DNA of 64,000 bases, taken from contig NZ_JADOVJ010000001.1 in NCBI RefSeq assembly GCF_015752315.1, forward strand, positions 1,976,501-2,040,500, in the 5' to 3' direction. Shown here piece by piece: positions 17,388 through 26,766 of the stretch. Every line of letters starts with the position of its first letter. Within the stretch, counting starts at the first letter, position 1. Position numbers and translations under genes: made by a program. The stretch comes from Nocardioides luteus (GTDB taxonomy: Bacteria; Actinomycetota; Actinomycetes; Propionibacteriales; Nocardioidaceae). Below the pieces are notes generated by a model. The model worked only from the letters and a program-made list of their open reading frames with translations. It was not told the origin of the DNA and searched no databases.

Positions 17388-19108
17388 GCGGGCACCTCCG
17401 TGAGGGTCTTCTCCCCGCGCAGCAGCACCTCGTCGGCGCGTGCGGTCCAGGCCGAGAACGTCTCGCCCTCGGTCCGGTCGGCCAGGTAGTTGACCACCAG
17501 CGCGGAGATGTAGTCGTCGAGCCCGGCCGAGGTGACCTTGTGGGCCCGCAGCTTGCGCCCGAAGTTGGCGGTGAGACCGGTCGCGCCGCCCAGGTGCACC
17601 TGGAAGCCCTCGACCTGGTTGCCCTGGTCGTCGAGGACCAGCTGGCCCTTGAGCCCGATGTCCGCGACCTGGGTGCGGGCGCAGGCGTTGGGGCAGCCGT
17701 TGACGTTGACGGTGATCGAGGCGTCGAGCTCGGGGAAGCGGGACTCGAGCGAGGCGATCAGGTCACGGGCGCGGTCCTTGGTGTCCACGATCGCGAGCTT
17801 GCAGAACTCGATGCCGGTGCAGGCCATCGTGTTCTGCCGCCAGTTGGAGGGCCGGGCAGAGAAGCCGATGGCGTCCAGGTCGGTGACCAGGTCCTCGACG
17901 ACCTCGGGGTCGACGCCGATGAGCACGATCTTCTGGTACGGCGTGAGCCGGGCGCCCTCGACGGCGAACTTCTCCATGACGCCGGCGAGCTCGACCAGGT
18001 GGGTGCCGGAGATGCGGCCGGCGATCGGGGCCAGCCCGACGTACTTCTTGCCGTCCTTCTGGTCGTGGATGCCGACGTGGTCGCGGTGGCCCAGCGGCGA
18101 CTCGGGGGAGGGGTTGGAGATCAGCTCGCGGTCGAGGTACTCGTTCTCGAGGACCTCGCGGAACTTCTCCTTGCCCCAGTCGGCGACGAGGAACTTCAGC
18201 CGCGCCCGCGAGCGCAGCCGGCGGTAGCCGTAGTCGCGGAAGATGCCGGCGACGCCGGCCCACACGTCCGCGACCTCCTCGAGCGGCACCCACACGCCGA
18301 GCTTCTCGGCCAGGCGCGGGTTGGTGGACAGACCGCCGCCGACCCAGACGTCGAAGCCGGGCCCGTGCTCGGGGTGGACGGTGCCGACGAAGGCGATGTC
18401 GTTGATCTCCGGCGCCACGTCGTGGGAGGGGTGGCCGGTCAGCGCGGTCTTGAACTTGCGCGGGAAGTTCGAGAAGGCGGGGTCGCCCAGGTAGCGCGAC
18501 TCGATCTCGCGCAGCGCCGAGGTGCCGTCGATGATCTCGTCGGCGGCGACGCCGGCGACCGGCGAGCCGAGGAACGGACGCGGCGAGTCACCGCACGCCT
18601 CGGTCGAGTGCAGGCCGACCTCCTCGAGGCGCGACCAGATCTCCGGGACGTTCTCGATCTCGATCCAGTGGTACTGGATGTTCTCGCGGTCGGTGATGTC
18701 GGCGGTGTCCCGGGCGAAGTCGACGCCGATCTGACCCAGCGTGCGCACCGCAGCGGAGGACAGCAGCTTGCCGTCGGAGCGGACCCGCATCATGAAGTAG
18801 CGGTCGTCGAGCTCCTCTTCCTCGAGGATCGCGGTCTTGCCGCCGTCGATCCCGGGCTTGCGCTGGGTGTAGAGACCGAACCAGCGGAAGCGGCCGCGCA
18901 TATCGGCCGGGTCGATCGAGTCGAACCCGCGCTTGGAGTAGGTGTAGAGGATCCGGTCGCGAACGTTGAGCGGGTCGTCGTTCTTCTTCGACTCCTCGTT
19001 CTTGTTCAGCGGCTCGGTGTAACCGAGGGCCCACTGACCCTCGCCCTTCTTGGGCCGGGGGATCTCGGTCCGGGTGGCGCGCTTGGCCTGAAACCGGTTG
19101 TCGCTCAT
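17384..19108 (-). CDS. sir: Ferredoxin-dependent nitrite/sulfite reductase (assimilatory sulfite reductase)
   Basis: A 574-residue enzyme with the duplicated NIR_SIR half-domains. The cluster/siroheme ligands are 'MACTGIEFCKLAIVDTK' and 'VNGCPNACARTQVADIGLKG' (C-x5-C...C-x3-C), and the substrate-binding region includes 'RENIQYHWIEIENVPEIW'. It reduces sulfite to sulfide with six electrons. Sulfite rather than nitrite is chosen because cysH, a siroheme chelatase and a Cys leader are adjacent. ATG at 19108 is preceded by AAAGGTTTCTCTGAC. The 128-base region before it encodes the leader peptide. Confidence 0.93.
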   Translation of the reverse strand: MSDNRFQAKRATRTEIPRPKKGEGQWALGYTEPLNKNEESKKNDDPLNVRDRILYTYSKRGFDSIDPADMRGRFRWFGLYTQRKPGIDGGKTAILEEEELDDRYFMMRVRSDGKLLSSAAVRTLGQIGVDFARDTADITDRENIQYHWIEIENVPEIWSRLEEVGLHSTEACGDSPRPFLGSPVAGVAADEIIDGTSALREIESRYLGDPAFSNFPRKFKTALTGHPSHDVAPEINDIAFVGTVHPEHGPGFDVWVGGGLSTNPRLAEKLGVWVPLEEVADVWAGVAGIFRDYGYRRLRSRARLKFLVADWGKEKFREVLENEYLDRELISNPSPESPLGHRDHVGIHDQKDGKKYVGLAPIAGRISGTHLVELAGVMEKFAVEGARLTPYQKIVLIGVDPEVVEDLVTDLDAIGFSARPSNWRQNTMACTGIEFCKLAIVDTKDRARDLIASLESRFPELDASITVNVNGCPNACARTQVADIGLKGQLVLDDQGNQVEGFQVHLGGATGLTANFGRKLRAHKVTSAGLDDYISALVVNYLADRTEGETFSAWTARADEVLLRGEKTLTEVPA

Positions 19109-19235
19109 GTCAGAGAAACCTTTGCGTCGGTCGTGGACGCACGGCGGAGCAGGGACGTGCTCGCGGCGGGCGCCCGGGATGTCTGTCGGGCGGCGGGCCA
19201 GCGGCTCGACGCGGTGGGATGCGGAGCGCTGGGCG

Positions 19236-19325
19236 TCAGTGGCGCCAACAGATCGAGCTGCGGATGCGGCAATAGTCCACGTGGCGTCGAACCACGAGGT
19301 GCGCATGTGTTGCAGCAGTGACCAT
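19236..19325 (-). CDS. Cys-containing leader peptide upstream of sulfite reductase
   Basis: A 29-codon frame from ATG at 19325 to TGA at 19236. The C-terminal part reads RRHVDYCRIRSSICWRH, matching the pattern of actinobacterial leader peptides (RRHVDLxRVxSAxC) that precede sulfur-assimilation and cysteine genes. Two Cys codons and several Arg codons fall near the end. It lies 127 bases before the sulfite reductase start on the same strand. Such leaders are proposed to sense Cys-tRNA during translation and control downstream expression. No strong ribosome site is visible, so a GTG at 19295 is an alternative start. Confidence 0.7.
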   Translation of the reverse strand: MVTAATHAHLVVRRHVDYCRIRSSICWRH

Positions 19326-19573
19326 GTCAAGGAGTCTCAGGGAGCGGACGGCCTCCACGCAATCTGGAATCCCGATATATGAGACATTGGTCCGTTATGT
19401 GGGACGTTCCCGCTCGTTCAGGCGGGCGATGTGGCCGAGGTCACCATCTGGTCACGGTCTCTTAACCCGGTTGAGTGGCGTCCCATTCCCGCGAGCGGTG
19501 ATAGGGGACGTACGCAACCCACGGGGCGACCACGATGCTGCTCTCGTCCGCGCGGCTGACTAGGCTGTGATCC

Positions 19574-21016
19574 ATGAGCGATCTGTCCGCCTTGACGAGT
19601 TCTGCCTACAACCAAGCCCTCGAGGTCATCGCCTCCGTGGAGCCCCGCATCGCCGAGGCGACCAAGCAGGAGCTCGCCGACCAGCGAGCCAGCCTCAAGC
19701 TGATCGCGAGCGAGAACTACGCGAGCCCCGCCACGCTGATGACGATGGGCACCTGGTTCTCCGACAAGTACGCCGAGGGCACCGTCGGCCACCGCTTCTA
19801 CGCGGGTTGCCAGAACGTCGACACCGTCGAGCAGATCGCCGCCGAGCACGCCAAGGAGCTCTTCGGTGCCGAGTACGCCTACGTGCAGCCGCACTCCGGC
19901 ATCGACGCCAACCTGACGGCCTACTGGGCCATCCTCGCCCACCGGGTCGAGGGCCCGTGGCTGGAGAAGATGGCCGTCAAGAACATGAACGAGCTCTCCG
20001 AGGCCGACTGGGAGACGCTGCGTGCCGAGCTCGGCAACCAGCGCCTGCTCGGCATGAGCCTGGATGCCGGTGGCCACCTCACCCACGGCTTCCGCCCCAA
20101 CATCTCCGGCAAGATGTTCCACCAGAACCAGTACGGCACCGACCCGGAGACCGGACTGCTCGACTACGATTCGCTGCGCGCCAAGGCCAAGGAGTTCCAG
20201 CCGCTGATCATCGTGGCCGGCTACTCCGCCTACCCGCGTCGGGTGAACTTCGCCAAGATGCGCGAGATCGCCGACGAGGTCGGCGCCACCCTGATGGTCG
20301 ACATGGCCCACTTCGCCGGCCTCGTCGCCGGCAAGGTGTTCCAGGGCGAGGAGAACCCGGTTCCCTACGCCCACGTCGTCACGAGCACCTCCCACAAGTC
20401 GCTGCGCGGCCCGCGCGGCGGCTTCATCCTGGCCACCGAGGAGTACGCGCCGAGCGTCGACCGCGGCTGCCCGATGGTCCTCGGCGGCCCGCTGAGCCAC
20501 GTCATGGCCGCGAAGGCCGTCGCCTTCGCCGAGGCGAAGCAGGAGAGCTTCCAGACCTACGCCCAGCAGGTCGCCGACAACGCCAAGTCGCTCGCCGAGG
20601 GCTTCCTCAAGCGGGGCGCCAAGCTCGTCACCGGCGGCACCGACAACCACCTCGTCCTGCTGGACGTGACCAGCTTCGGCCTCACCGGCCGCCAGGCAGA
20701 GTCGGCGCTGCTCGACTCCGGCGTGGTCACCAACCGCAACTCGGTCCCGGCCGACCCGAACGGCGCCTGGTACACCTCGGGCATCCGCCTCGGCACCCCG
20801 GCCCTGACCACCCGCGGCTTCGGCGCCGACGAGTTCGACCGTGTCGCCGAGCTCATCGTCGACGTGCTCTCCAAGACGACCCCCGGCACCACCAAGGCCG
20901 GTGGGCCGTCCAAGGCGTCCTACGCCATCGAGGACGGCGTCGCCGACAACACGAAGGCCGCTACGGCGGAGCTGCTCGCGAAGTTCCCGCTGTACCCCGG
21001 TCTCGACCTGGCGTGA
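19574..21016 (+). CDS. glyA: Serine hydroxymethyltransferase
   Basis: 480 residues, the long actinobacterial form (usual bacterial length about 420), with extra segments around residues 125-165 ('[20 protein letters not shown]') and a longer C-terminus. PLP Lys lies in '[19 protein letters not shown]', with '[14 protein letters not shown]' and '[14 protein letters not shown]' as cofactor-binding strands. It converts serine and tetrahydrofolate to glycine and methylene-THF. It is divergent from the sulfite reductase operon; the 250 bases between hold the leader-peptide gene and an AT-rich ATATAT patch near 19376 that may belong to either promoter. Confidence 0.95.
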   Translation: MSDLSALTSSAYNQALEVIASVEPRIAEATKQELADQRASLKLIASENYASPATLMTMGTWFSDKYAEGTVGHRFYAGCQNVDTVEQIAAEHAKELFGAEYAYVQPHSGIDANLTAYWAILAHRVEGPWLEKMAVKNMNELSEADWETLRAELGNQRLLGMSLDAGGHLTHGFRPNISGKMFHQNQYGTDPETGLLDYDSLRAKAKEFQPLIIVAGYSAYPRRVNFAKMREIADEVGATLMVDMAHFAGLVAGKVFQGEENPVPYAHVVTSTSHKSLRGPRGGFILATEEYAPSVDRGCPMVLGGPLSHVMAAKAVAFAEAKQESFQTYAQQVADNAKSLAEGFLKRGAKLVTGGTDNHLVLLDVTSFGLTGRQAESALLDSGVVTNRNSVPADPNGAWYTSGIRLGTPALTTRGFGADEFDRVAELIVDVLSKTTPGTTKAGGPSKASYAIEDGVADNTKAATAELLAKFPLYPGLDLA

Positions 21017-21100
21017 CCTCATGAGCGAGCGTCAGCGAGCGACAACAGGCCTCAGGCCGCCGCGTCCGTATCATTGCGCTTGCGCTGAGGAGGTGGCCGC

Positions 21101-21637
21101 ATGAGCGCCCCGAGAAGGCCGAGCTCGCTGCCCGGCGCCGGGACCCCTGCGAAGGTGGTCCCGACGGCGGAGGTGCGTGTCGTGGTCGAGGATGAGTGGC
21201 CGGCGCTCAAGCAGGTGCGCCTGGCGGCTCTGCAGGACACTCCCGAGGCCTACTGGGACTCCTACGAGGAGGTTGCCACCTGGCCCGACGAGCGCTGGCG
21301 GTTGTGGGCGGCGTCCGGCGCCGCCGTGATCGCCTGGGTCGGCGACAAGCCGTCCGGGCTCGCGGCCGGGATCATCCAGGACGACGAGCACCACATGATC
21401 TCGATGTGGCTGGCTCCGGACGCTCGTGGCCACGGCCTCGCCGAGGCGCTCGTCCACGGTGTCGCCGACTGGGCCCGCCGCGACGGTGCCACCGTCCTGA
21501 CGCTGTGGGTCGTCGACGGCAACGAGTCCGGCCGTCGCCTCTACGAGCGGATCGGCTTCGAGCTCACCGGCGACGTCCAGCCCTTCCCCGAGGGCGACCC
21601 GCGCACCGAGTCGAAGATGGCGCTGCGCCTCACCTGA
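21101..21637 (+). CDS. GNAT-family N-acetyltransferase
   Basis: 178 residues. After a ~25-residue basic, Pro-rich N-terminus: 'DEWPALKQVRLAALQDTPEA', 'MISMWLAPDARGHGLAEALV' (acetyl-CoA loop R-G-H-G-L-A) and 'VVDGNESGRRLYERIGFELT', the complete RimI-like core. Starts at ATG 21101 with GAGGAGG ten bases upstream. Substrate not inferable. Confidence 0.88.
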   Translation: MSAPRRPSSLPGAGTPAKVVPTAEVRVVVEDEWPALKQVRLAALQDTPEAYWDSYEEVATWPDERWRLWAASGAAVIAWVGDKPSGLAAGIIQDDEHHMISMWLAPDARGHGLAEALVHGVADWARRDGATVLTLWVVDGNESGRRLYERIGFELTGDVQPFPEGDPRTESKMALRLT

Positions 21638-21671
21638 CTCCGACGCCGCCGGGAGATCGTAGGGTTGGCCT

Positions 21672-21962
21672 GTGAGTCATGAGGTCGATGTGAGTGCCCT
21701 GGCGATCAACGTCGCCATCCCCGAGGAGCTTCAGTGGACCGACGCCCGCAGGGACGTGGCCTTCCGGCTCACCACCCTCAACGTCCGCCTGCTGCCTGAC
21801 GGCCGACTCGCCGCCAAGGCGTACGGACGCCCGGTCGACGGTGGTCGAGGTGCCTACACCTCGTTCCCGGTGCCCGACCGCCCCGAGCTCGCCGGGCTCA
21901 TCGGCGAGGCGGCGAAGGTCGCCGCGGAGCGGTGGCAGGCGGCGTACGCTCCGGGAGCATGA
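21672..21962 (+). CDS. Hypothetical protein (96 aa)
   Basis: GTG at 21672 opens a 96-residue acidic soluble protein: 'VDVSALAINVAIPEELQWTD', 'RDVAFRLTTLNVRLLPDGRL' and a C-terminal helix 'ELAGLIGEAAKVAAERWQAA'. No family recognised, no signal or membrane segment. It follows the GNAT gene by 34 bases. Reading continues in the same frame past its TGA for another 44 codons (see next entry). Confidence 0.55.
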   Translation: MSHEVDVSALAINVAIPEELQWTDARRDVAFRLTTLNVRLLPDGRLAAKAYGRPVDGGRGAYTSFPVPDRPELAGLIGEAAKVAAERWQAAYAPGA

Positions 21963-22097
21963 CGCCCGCCGAGGCTCGAGGCGCATCACAAGATCGAGGT
22001 GTACCTCGACCGCGCCCCCGGCGAAGCCATCCGTGAGGCGATCCGGCTCGCCTGGGAGTTCCAGCGCTACTCGGGCTTGCGCCAGAGCGACACGTGA
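21963..22097 (+). pseudogene. Possible gene remnant, in frame after the 96-aa gene
   Basis: Directly after the TGA of the previous gene and in the same frame, 44 codons read 'RPPRLEAHHKIEVYLDRAPG' and 'EAIREAIRLAWEFQRYSG' before TGA at 22095-22097. The composition is protein-like (amphipathic helix, codon use like neighbours) but there is no start with a ribosome site, and the end overlaps the convergent methyltransferase by 31 bases. Either a decayed small gene or a read-through tail. No family recognised. Confidence 0.3.
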
Positions 22098-22810
22098 CTG
22101 GTGGACTCGCTGGTGAAGTCGGAGCGGTCCCAGCCGGCGTACCTGGCCTCCGGCGTCATCCCGGCCAGCCGGGCCATCAGGTCGAGCTCGGAGGGCCAGA
22201 CGAAGCGGAAGTTGTGCTGTCCATAGCGGAAGCGACCGTCGGCCTCGCGGGTGTAGTGGTGTGAGATCGCCTGCTGGGTGACCAGGTCGTAGGTGTCGAA
22301 CCCCAGGTGACCGGACGAGACGTCGAACGGGATCGCCGGGCTCCCCGGCGGGAGCCGCCGCAGCCCCGGCACCCCGACCTCGACCAGGAAGCGACCGCCG
22401 GGAGCCAGGTGCCGAGCGGCGTTGGCGAAGCAGGCGACCTGCTCCTCCTGCGTACGCAGGTTCCCGATCGTGTTGAAGACCAGATAGACTAACGAGTACG
22501 TCCCGACCCCGGGCGCCTCGGCGGTGGCCATGTCGCCGACCACGACCGGGATCTCCTCCGCGGTGACCTTGCGCCGCAGGACGTCGACCATCGGCTCGGA
22601 GAGCTCGATGCCGGTGACCGGCACCCCCAGCTCCCGCAGAGGTACGCCGATCCGGCCCGTCCCGATGGCGAGCTCGAGCGCCGGGCCGCCGTCGGCGACC
22701 TCGGCGAGGAAGCGGGCGACCGGCCCGGTCACCTCGGGCGAGTTGACCCAGTCGTCGGGGTCGTCGTAGCGCTCGGCCGTCTCACGGTCCCACAGATCGC
22801 TGCTCGTCAT
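22067..22810 (-). CDS. Class I SAM-dependent methyltransferase
   Basis: 247 residues. Motif I 'ALELAIGTGRIGVPLRELGV' (residues ~44-63), 'VTGIELSEPMVDVLRRK' with the acidic ribose-binding Glu, motif II/III 'YSLVYLVFNTIGNLRTQEEQ', and 'HLAPGGRFLVEVGVPG'. It is a small-molecule type methyltransferase close to the Methyltransf_25 group; substrate unknown. Starts at ATG 22810. The symporter gene is divergent 158 bases away. Confidence 0.88.
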   Translation of the reverse strand: MTSSDLWDRETAERYDDPDDWVNSPEVTGPVARFLAEVADGGPALELAIGTGRIGVPLRELGVPVTGIELSEPMVDVLRRKVTAEEIPVVVGDMATAEAPGVGTYSLVYLVFNTIGNLRTQEEQVACFANAARHLAPGGRFLVEVGVPGLRRLPPGSPAIPFDVSSGHLGFDTYDLVTQQAISHHYTREADGRFRYGQHNFRFVWPSELDLMARLAGMTPEARYAGWDRSDFTSESTSHVSLWRKPE

Positions 22811-22968
22811 GGGCGTCGACTCTGCCCGGCGACGTAGGCCGAGCGCGAACCATTTTGCGTCGCCCGCCGCCTGCCGATCGAGGGTCCCGGGCGTGGGAGC
22901 CTGGCCGCGACCGGGGGAGAGGCGGGATAGTGAGCCAGATCACCCCCGCCGTCTCGAGGAGCCTGAAC

Positions 22969-24330
22969 ATGGCTGGAACAACCGCCGGTCCCGCACCGTC
23001 ACCGAAGAAGGACCGCACCCACTATCTCTACATCGCGGTGATCGCCGCGGTGGTGCTCGGCATCCTGGTCGGGTTGATCGCCCCGTCGTTCGCGGTGGAG
23101 CTGAAGCCGATCGGCACCGCGTTCGTGAACCTGATCAAGATGATGATCCAGCCGATCATCTTCTGCACCCTGGTGATCGGCGTCGGCTCGGTCGCCAGCG
23201 CCGCGAAGGTCGGCAGGGTCGGCGGTCTCGCGCTGCTCTACTTCATCGTGATGTCCACGGTCGCCCTGGCGATCGGTGTGGTCGTCGGCAACGTGATCGA
23301 CCCGGGCAGCGGCCTCCAGCTCGACCCGGAGTCCTCCAAGGCCGGCCAGGACGCGGCCGCGGAGGGTCACGCCAGCACCACCGACTTCCTGCTCGGCATC
23401 ATCCCGACAAGCCTGTTCTCGGCGCTGACCTCCGGCGAGGTGCTGCAGACGCTGCTCGTCGCGCTGCTCATCGGGTTCGCGCTGCAGCGGATGGGCGAGT
23501 CGGGCAAGCCGATCCTCAACGTCGTCGTGTGGGCCCAGAAGCTGATCTTCCGGGTGCTGGCGATGATCATGTGGGTGGCCCCGATCGGTGCCTTCGGTGC
23601 CATCGCCGGTGTCGTGGGCGAGACCGGCGTCGACGCGCTGAAGAGCCTCGCGGTGATCATGATCGCCTTCTACATCACCTGTGCGCTGTTCGTGTTCGTG
23701 GTGCTCGGTGCGCTGCTGAAGCTGGCCACCGGCGTCAACCTGTTCAAGCTCCTGCGCTACCTGGCGCGTGAGTTCCTGCTGATCCTCTCGACCTCCTCGA
23801 GCGAGTCGGCGCTGCCGCGCCTGATCGCGAAGATGGAGCACGCCGGAGTCGACCAGGCCACCGTCGGTGTCGTGGTCCCGACCGGCTACTCGTTCAACCT
23901 GGACGGCACCGCGATCTACCTGACGATGGCCTCGATCTTCATCGCCGACGCGATGGGCGACCCGCTGAGCATCGGCGAGCAGATCAGCCTGCTGCTGTTC
24001 ATGATGATCGCCTCCAAGGGCGCCGCCGGTGTCACCGGCGCCGGCCTCGCCACCCTCGCGGGCGGGCTCCAGTCCCACCGCCCGGAGATGGTCGACGGCG
24101 TCGGTCTCATCGTCGGTATCGACCGGTTCATGTCCGAGGCCCGTGCGCTGACCAACTTCGCCGGCAACTCGGTCGCCACCGTGCTCGTGGGTCACTGGAC
24201 CAAGACCGTGGACCGCGATCAGCTCGACCGTGTTCTGGCTGGTCAGGACCCGTTCGACGAGACCACCATGGTCGACGACCACGCCGCGCCACCGCCGCCG
24301 GCGGCGGAGGGCGAGAAGACCCCGGTCTAG
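22969..24330 (+). CDS. dctA: Dicarboxylate/amino acid:cation symporter, copy 1 (DctA/GltP family)
   Basis: 453 residues with eight membrane helices and two re-entrant loops. The hairpin-1 serine-rich motif is 'LILSTSSSESALPRLIAKME', TM7 'GYSFNLDGTAIYLTMASIFI', and TM8 'FMSEARALTNFAGNSVATVL' (the N-x3-D position reads NFAGN). It imports C4-dicarboxylates or glutamate/aspartate with Na+ or H+. ATG at 22969 with GAGGAG upstream is preferred to GTG at 22930 because the second copy begins at the matching place. The acidic tail is not conserved. A kinase/regulator pair follows on the other strand, then a second copy. Confidence 0.93.
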   Translation: MAGTTAGPAPSPKKDRTHYLYIAVIAAVVLGILVGLIAPSFAVELKPIGTAFVNLIKMMIQPIIFCTLVIGVGSVASAAKVGRVGGLALLYFIVMSTVALAIGVVVGNVIDPGSGLQLDPESSKAGQDAAAEGHASTTDFLLGIIPTSLFSALTSGEVLQTLLVALLIGFALQRMGESGKPILNVVVWAQKLIFRVLAMIMWVAPIGAFGAIAGVVGETGVDALKSLAVIMIAFYITCALFVFVVLGALLKLATGVNLFKLLRYLAREFLLILSTSSSESALPRLIAKMEHAGVDQATVGVVVPTGYSFNLDGTAIYLTMASIFIADAMGDPLSIGEQISLLLFMMIASKGAAGVTGAGLATLAGGLQSHRPEMVDGVGLIVGIDRFMSEARALTNFAGNSVATVLVGHWTKTVDRDQLDRVLAGQDPFDETTMVDDHAAPPPPAAEGEKTPV

Positions 24331-25019
24331 ATCCAGGAGTAGCCGACCTCGGGCCGGCCGCCGCTGGGACCGTAACGGACCCCGCGCGCGGCCAGGCCCT
24401 TGTCGGCAAGATGCTCGAGGTAGCGACGAGCGGTCACGCGCGACGCCCCGACCACTGCGGCGACCTCGCTCGCGGACAGGTCGCGCTCGGCCTCGCGCAG
24501 CGCGGCCGTCACGGCGCGCAGCGTCTCCGCGCTCATGCCCTTGGGCAGGGGCGTGCTCCCGGTGGGGCGCAGCGACCCCAGCAGCTGGTCGACCTCGTCC
24601 TGGACGACCTCCTCGGGGGCGGCCTCGAGCCGAGCCCGGTAGTCGGCGTACTGCTCGAGCTTGGCCCGGAACGTCGCGAACGTGAACGGCTTGAGCAGGT
24701 AGAGCACCACGCCCTGCACGACGGCCTGCCGCACCACCTTCGTGTCCCGCGCCGCCGTCACCGCGATCACGTCGCACAGATGTCCGGCCGTACGCAGCCT
24801 GTTGAGCAGCCCGAGCCCGTGACCGTCGGGCAGGTTCATGTCGAGCAGGATGAGATCGACCGGAGCACCGGCGTCGCGGGCCGCATCGAGCGCCCGGACC
24901 GTCTCGCGCGCCGACCGCGCGATCCCGGCGAGGGCGAAGCCCGGGACCCTCCCGACGTACGCCGCATGGGCCTCGGCAGCCAGCGCCTCGTCCTCCACCA
25001 CCAGCACCCGGACACTCAT
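24327..25019 (-). CDS. Two-component response regulator, DcuR/CitB family
   Basis: 230 residues. Receiver domain 1-125: 'VRVLVVEDEALAAEAHAAYV' (acidic pair), phosphoacceptor in 'LILLDMNLPDGHGLGLLNRL', Thr/Ala in 'VIAVTAARD' and Lys in 'YLLKPFTFATFRAKL'. The C-terminal HTH ('LSASEVAAVVGASRVTARRY', 'LEHLADKGLAARGVRYG') is the winged-helix seen in DcuR, CitB and MalR. It probably controls one or both flanking symporter genes in response to extracellular dicarboxylate. It overlaps the kinase stop by four bases, and its own stop overlaps the end of dctA copy 1 by four. Confidence 0.92.
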   Translation of the reverse strand: MSVRVLVVEDEALAAEAHAAYVGRVPGFALAGIARSARETVRALDAARDAGAPVDLILLDMNLPDGHGLGLLNRLRTAGHLCDVIAVTAARDTKVVRQAVVQGVVLYLLKPFTFATFRAKLEQYADYRARLEAAPEEVVQDEVDQLLGSLRPTGSTPLPKGMSAETLRAVTAALREAERDLSASEVAAVVGASRVTARRYLEHLADKGLAARGVRYGPSGGRPEVGYSWI

Positions 25020-26623
25020 GCCGCCACCTCCGTCGCAAGGGTGACCGTGAACTCGGCACCGCCGAGGTGCGAGCGGCCCACGACGACCTCGCCGCCGTGG
25101 CGCCGCGCGACCTGGACGACCAGCGCGAGGCCGAGGCCGCGACCGGTGCCGGGCTCGGCCTTGGTCGTCCAGCCGCGGTCGAGCACGCGCGCCGAGGCGG
25201 CGTCGTCCAGGCCGGGACCGCTGTCGCCCACGAGCACCGTGAGGGTGTGGTCGTCACCGGTGAGGCGCACCTCGACCTGACGCGACTCCAGGCCGGAGAC
25301 GGCGTCGAAGGCGTTGTCGACCAGGTTGCCCAGCACGGTCACCAGGTCGCGGGGCGGGATGCCCGTGCCCGGCGGCAGCTCGCCGACGATACGGAACTCG
25401 ACGCCCTGCTCGGCGGCCTCGGCCGACTTCCCGAGCAGGAGCGCCGCGACGACCGGGTCCTCCACCGCGCCGACGACCTGGTCGGTGAGGAGCTGGGCGA
25501 CCTGCAGCTCCTCGGTGGCGAACTCCACCGCCTCCGAGGACCGGCCCATCTCGATGAGCGACACCACGGTGTGCAGCCGGTTGGCCGCCTCGTGGTTCTG
25601 CGACCGGAGGGACTCGGTGAGCCGGCGTACGACGTCGAGCTCACCGGTCACCGAACGCAGCTCGGTGTGGTCGCGCAGGGTCACCACCGAGCCGACGTCG
25701 CGGCCGTCCCACCGGGCCGGTGCCGCGGAGACGACGAGGATCCGCTCGCCGGCCAGGTAGAGGTCGTCGGACTCGGCGGTGCGGCCGCGGGCGGCGGCCA
25801 CCAGGCCGGGCGCCAGGTCGAGATCCTCGATGCGGGTGCCGACCACGTCGTCGGGCAGCGCCAGCAGCCGCCGCGCCTCGTCGTTGACGAGCTGGACCCG
25901 TCCCTCGCCGTCGAGCAGGAGCAGACCCTCGCGGACCGAGTGGAGGACGGCGGAGTAGTACTCGTACATCCGGGCCAGCTCGTGCTCGCCCAGGCCGTGG
26001 GTCAGCCGGTGCAGGCGCCGGCTCAGCAGCCAGGCGCCGGCCAGCCCGGCGACCAGGACGAGCCCGCCGCAGAGCAGCACGATCCCGACGTCGCGCTTGA
26101 GTCCGCGGTTGATGTCGCTGACCGTGATGCCGACGGAGACGAGCGCGACGATCTCCTCGCCGTCCTCGACCGGGACCACCGCACGGACCGAGGGGCCGAG
26201 CGTCCCGGTGTACTGCTGGGTGAAGACGTCGCCCTCGGGCGCACCGCCGAGGTCGCCGACGAACTTCCCGCCGATCTGGTCCGGGTCGGTGTGGGTGTAG
26301 CGGGTGCGATCCAGGTCCATCACCACGACGAAGTCGGTGTCGGTGTCGTGGCGGACCTCCTCGGTCCAGGGCTGGAGGGTCGCCGTCGGGTCATCGCCGC
26401 GCAGCGCCGTACGCACGGTGGGGGAGTCGGCGACGGTCTGGGCCACGGCGACCGCGCGCTGGGTGGCTCGGCTGTAGGAGTCGCGGCGGGCGTCGTAGGA
26501 GGCCATCAGGATGCCGGTGACGACGAGCAGCAGCACCGTGCCGAACTGGAGGAGCAGCACCTGCTGAGCCACCGGACGATCGCGGATGGCGCGGGAGCGG
26601 AGCGGTCGGACACGGGGCACCAC
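25016..26623 (-). CDS. Sensor histidine kinase, DcuS/CitA family
   Basis: About 535 residues. TM1 'VLLLQFGTVLLLVVTGILMA' (~20-42), extracytoplasmic sensory PAS-like domain to ~175 (with 'ARRDSYSRATQRAVAVAQTV' and 'RYTHTDPDQIGGKFVG', the ligand-loop signature of CitA/DcuS), TM2 'VGIVLLCGGLVLVAGLAGAW', cytoplasmic PAS, then H-box 'LRSQNHEAANRLHTVVSLIE' and HATPase 'VLGNLVDNAFDAV', 'GDSGPGLDD', 'GRGLGLALV'. GTG at 26623 or 26620 is the likely start; the longer upstream frame is not family-like and would overlap the opposite promoter. Confidence 0.92.
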   Translation of the reverse strand: MVPRVRPLRSRAIRDRPVAQQVLLLQFGTVLLLVVTGILMASYDARRDSYSRATQRAVAVAQTVADSPTVRTALRGDDPTATLQPWTEEVRHDTDTDFVVVMDLDRTRYTHTDPDQIGGKFVGDLGGAPEGDVFTQQYTGTLGPSVRAVVPVEDGEEIVALVSVGITVSDINRGLKRDVGIVLLCGGLVLVAGLAGAWLLSRRLHRLTHGLGEHELARMYEYYSAVLHSVREGLLLLDGEGRVQLVNDEARRLLALPDDVVGTRIEDLDLAPGLVAAARGRTAESDDLYLAGERILVVSAAPARWDGRDVGSVVTLRDHTELRSVTGELDVVRRLTESLRSQNHEAANRLHTVVSLIEMGRSSEAVEFATEELQVAQLLTDQVVGAVEDPVVAALLLGKSAEAAEQGVEFRIVGELPPGTGIPPRDLVTVLGNLVDNAFDAVSGLESRQVEVRLTGDDHTLTVLVGDSGPGLDDAASARVLDRGWTTKAEPGTGRGLGLALVVQVARRHGGEVVVGRSHLGGAEFTVTLATEVAA

Positions 26624-26766
26624 CTCATTCTCACCCACCCCGGTGGCACCGATGTGATGGCGGCCACGAACACAACGAACACAACCGTGACGGTCGTCAC
26701 TTTCTGCCGCAGAGTTGCCGAGGTTGCCCCAGAGGGGCGCGGACACATACCGGACCAGGAGGAACG

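Noticed and set aside
19326..19573. Riboswitch upstream of glyA
   Set aside because: No glycine, THF or SAM aptamer pattern could be traced in the 250 bases; only AT-rich promoter-like sequence.
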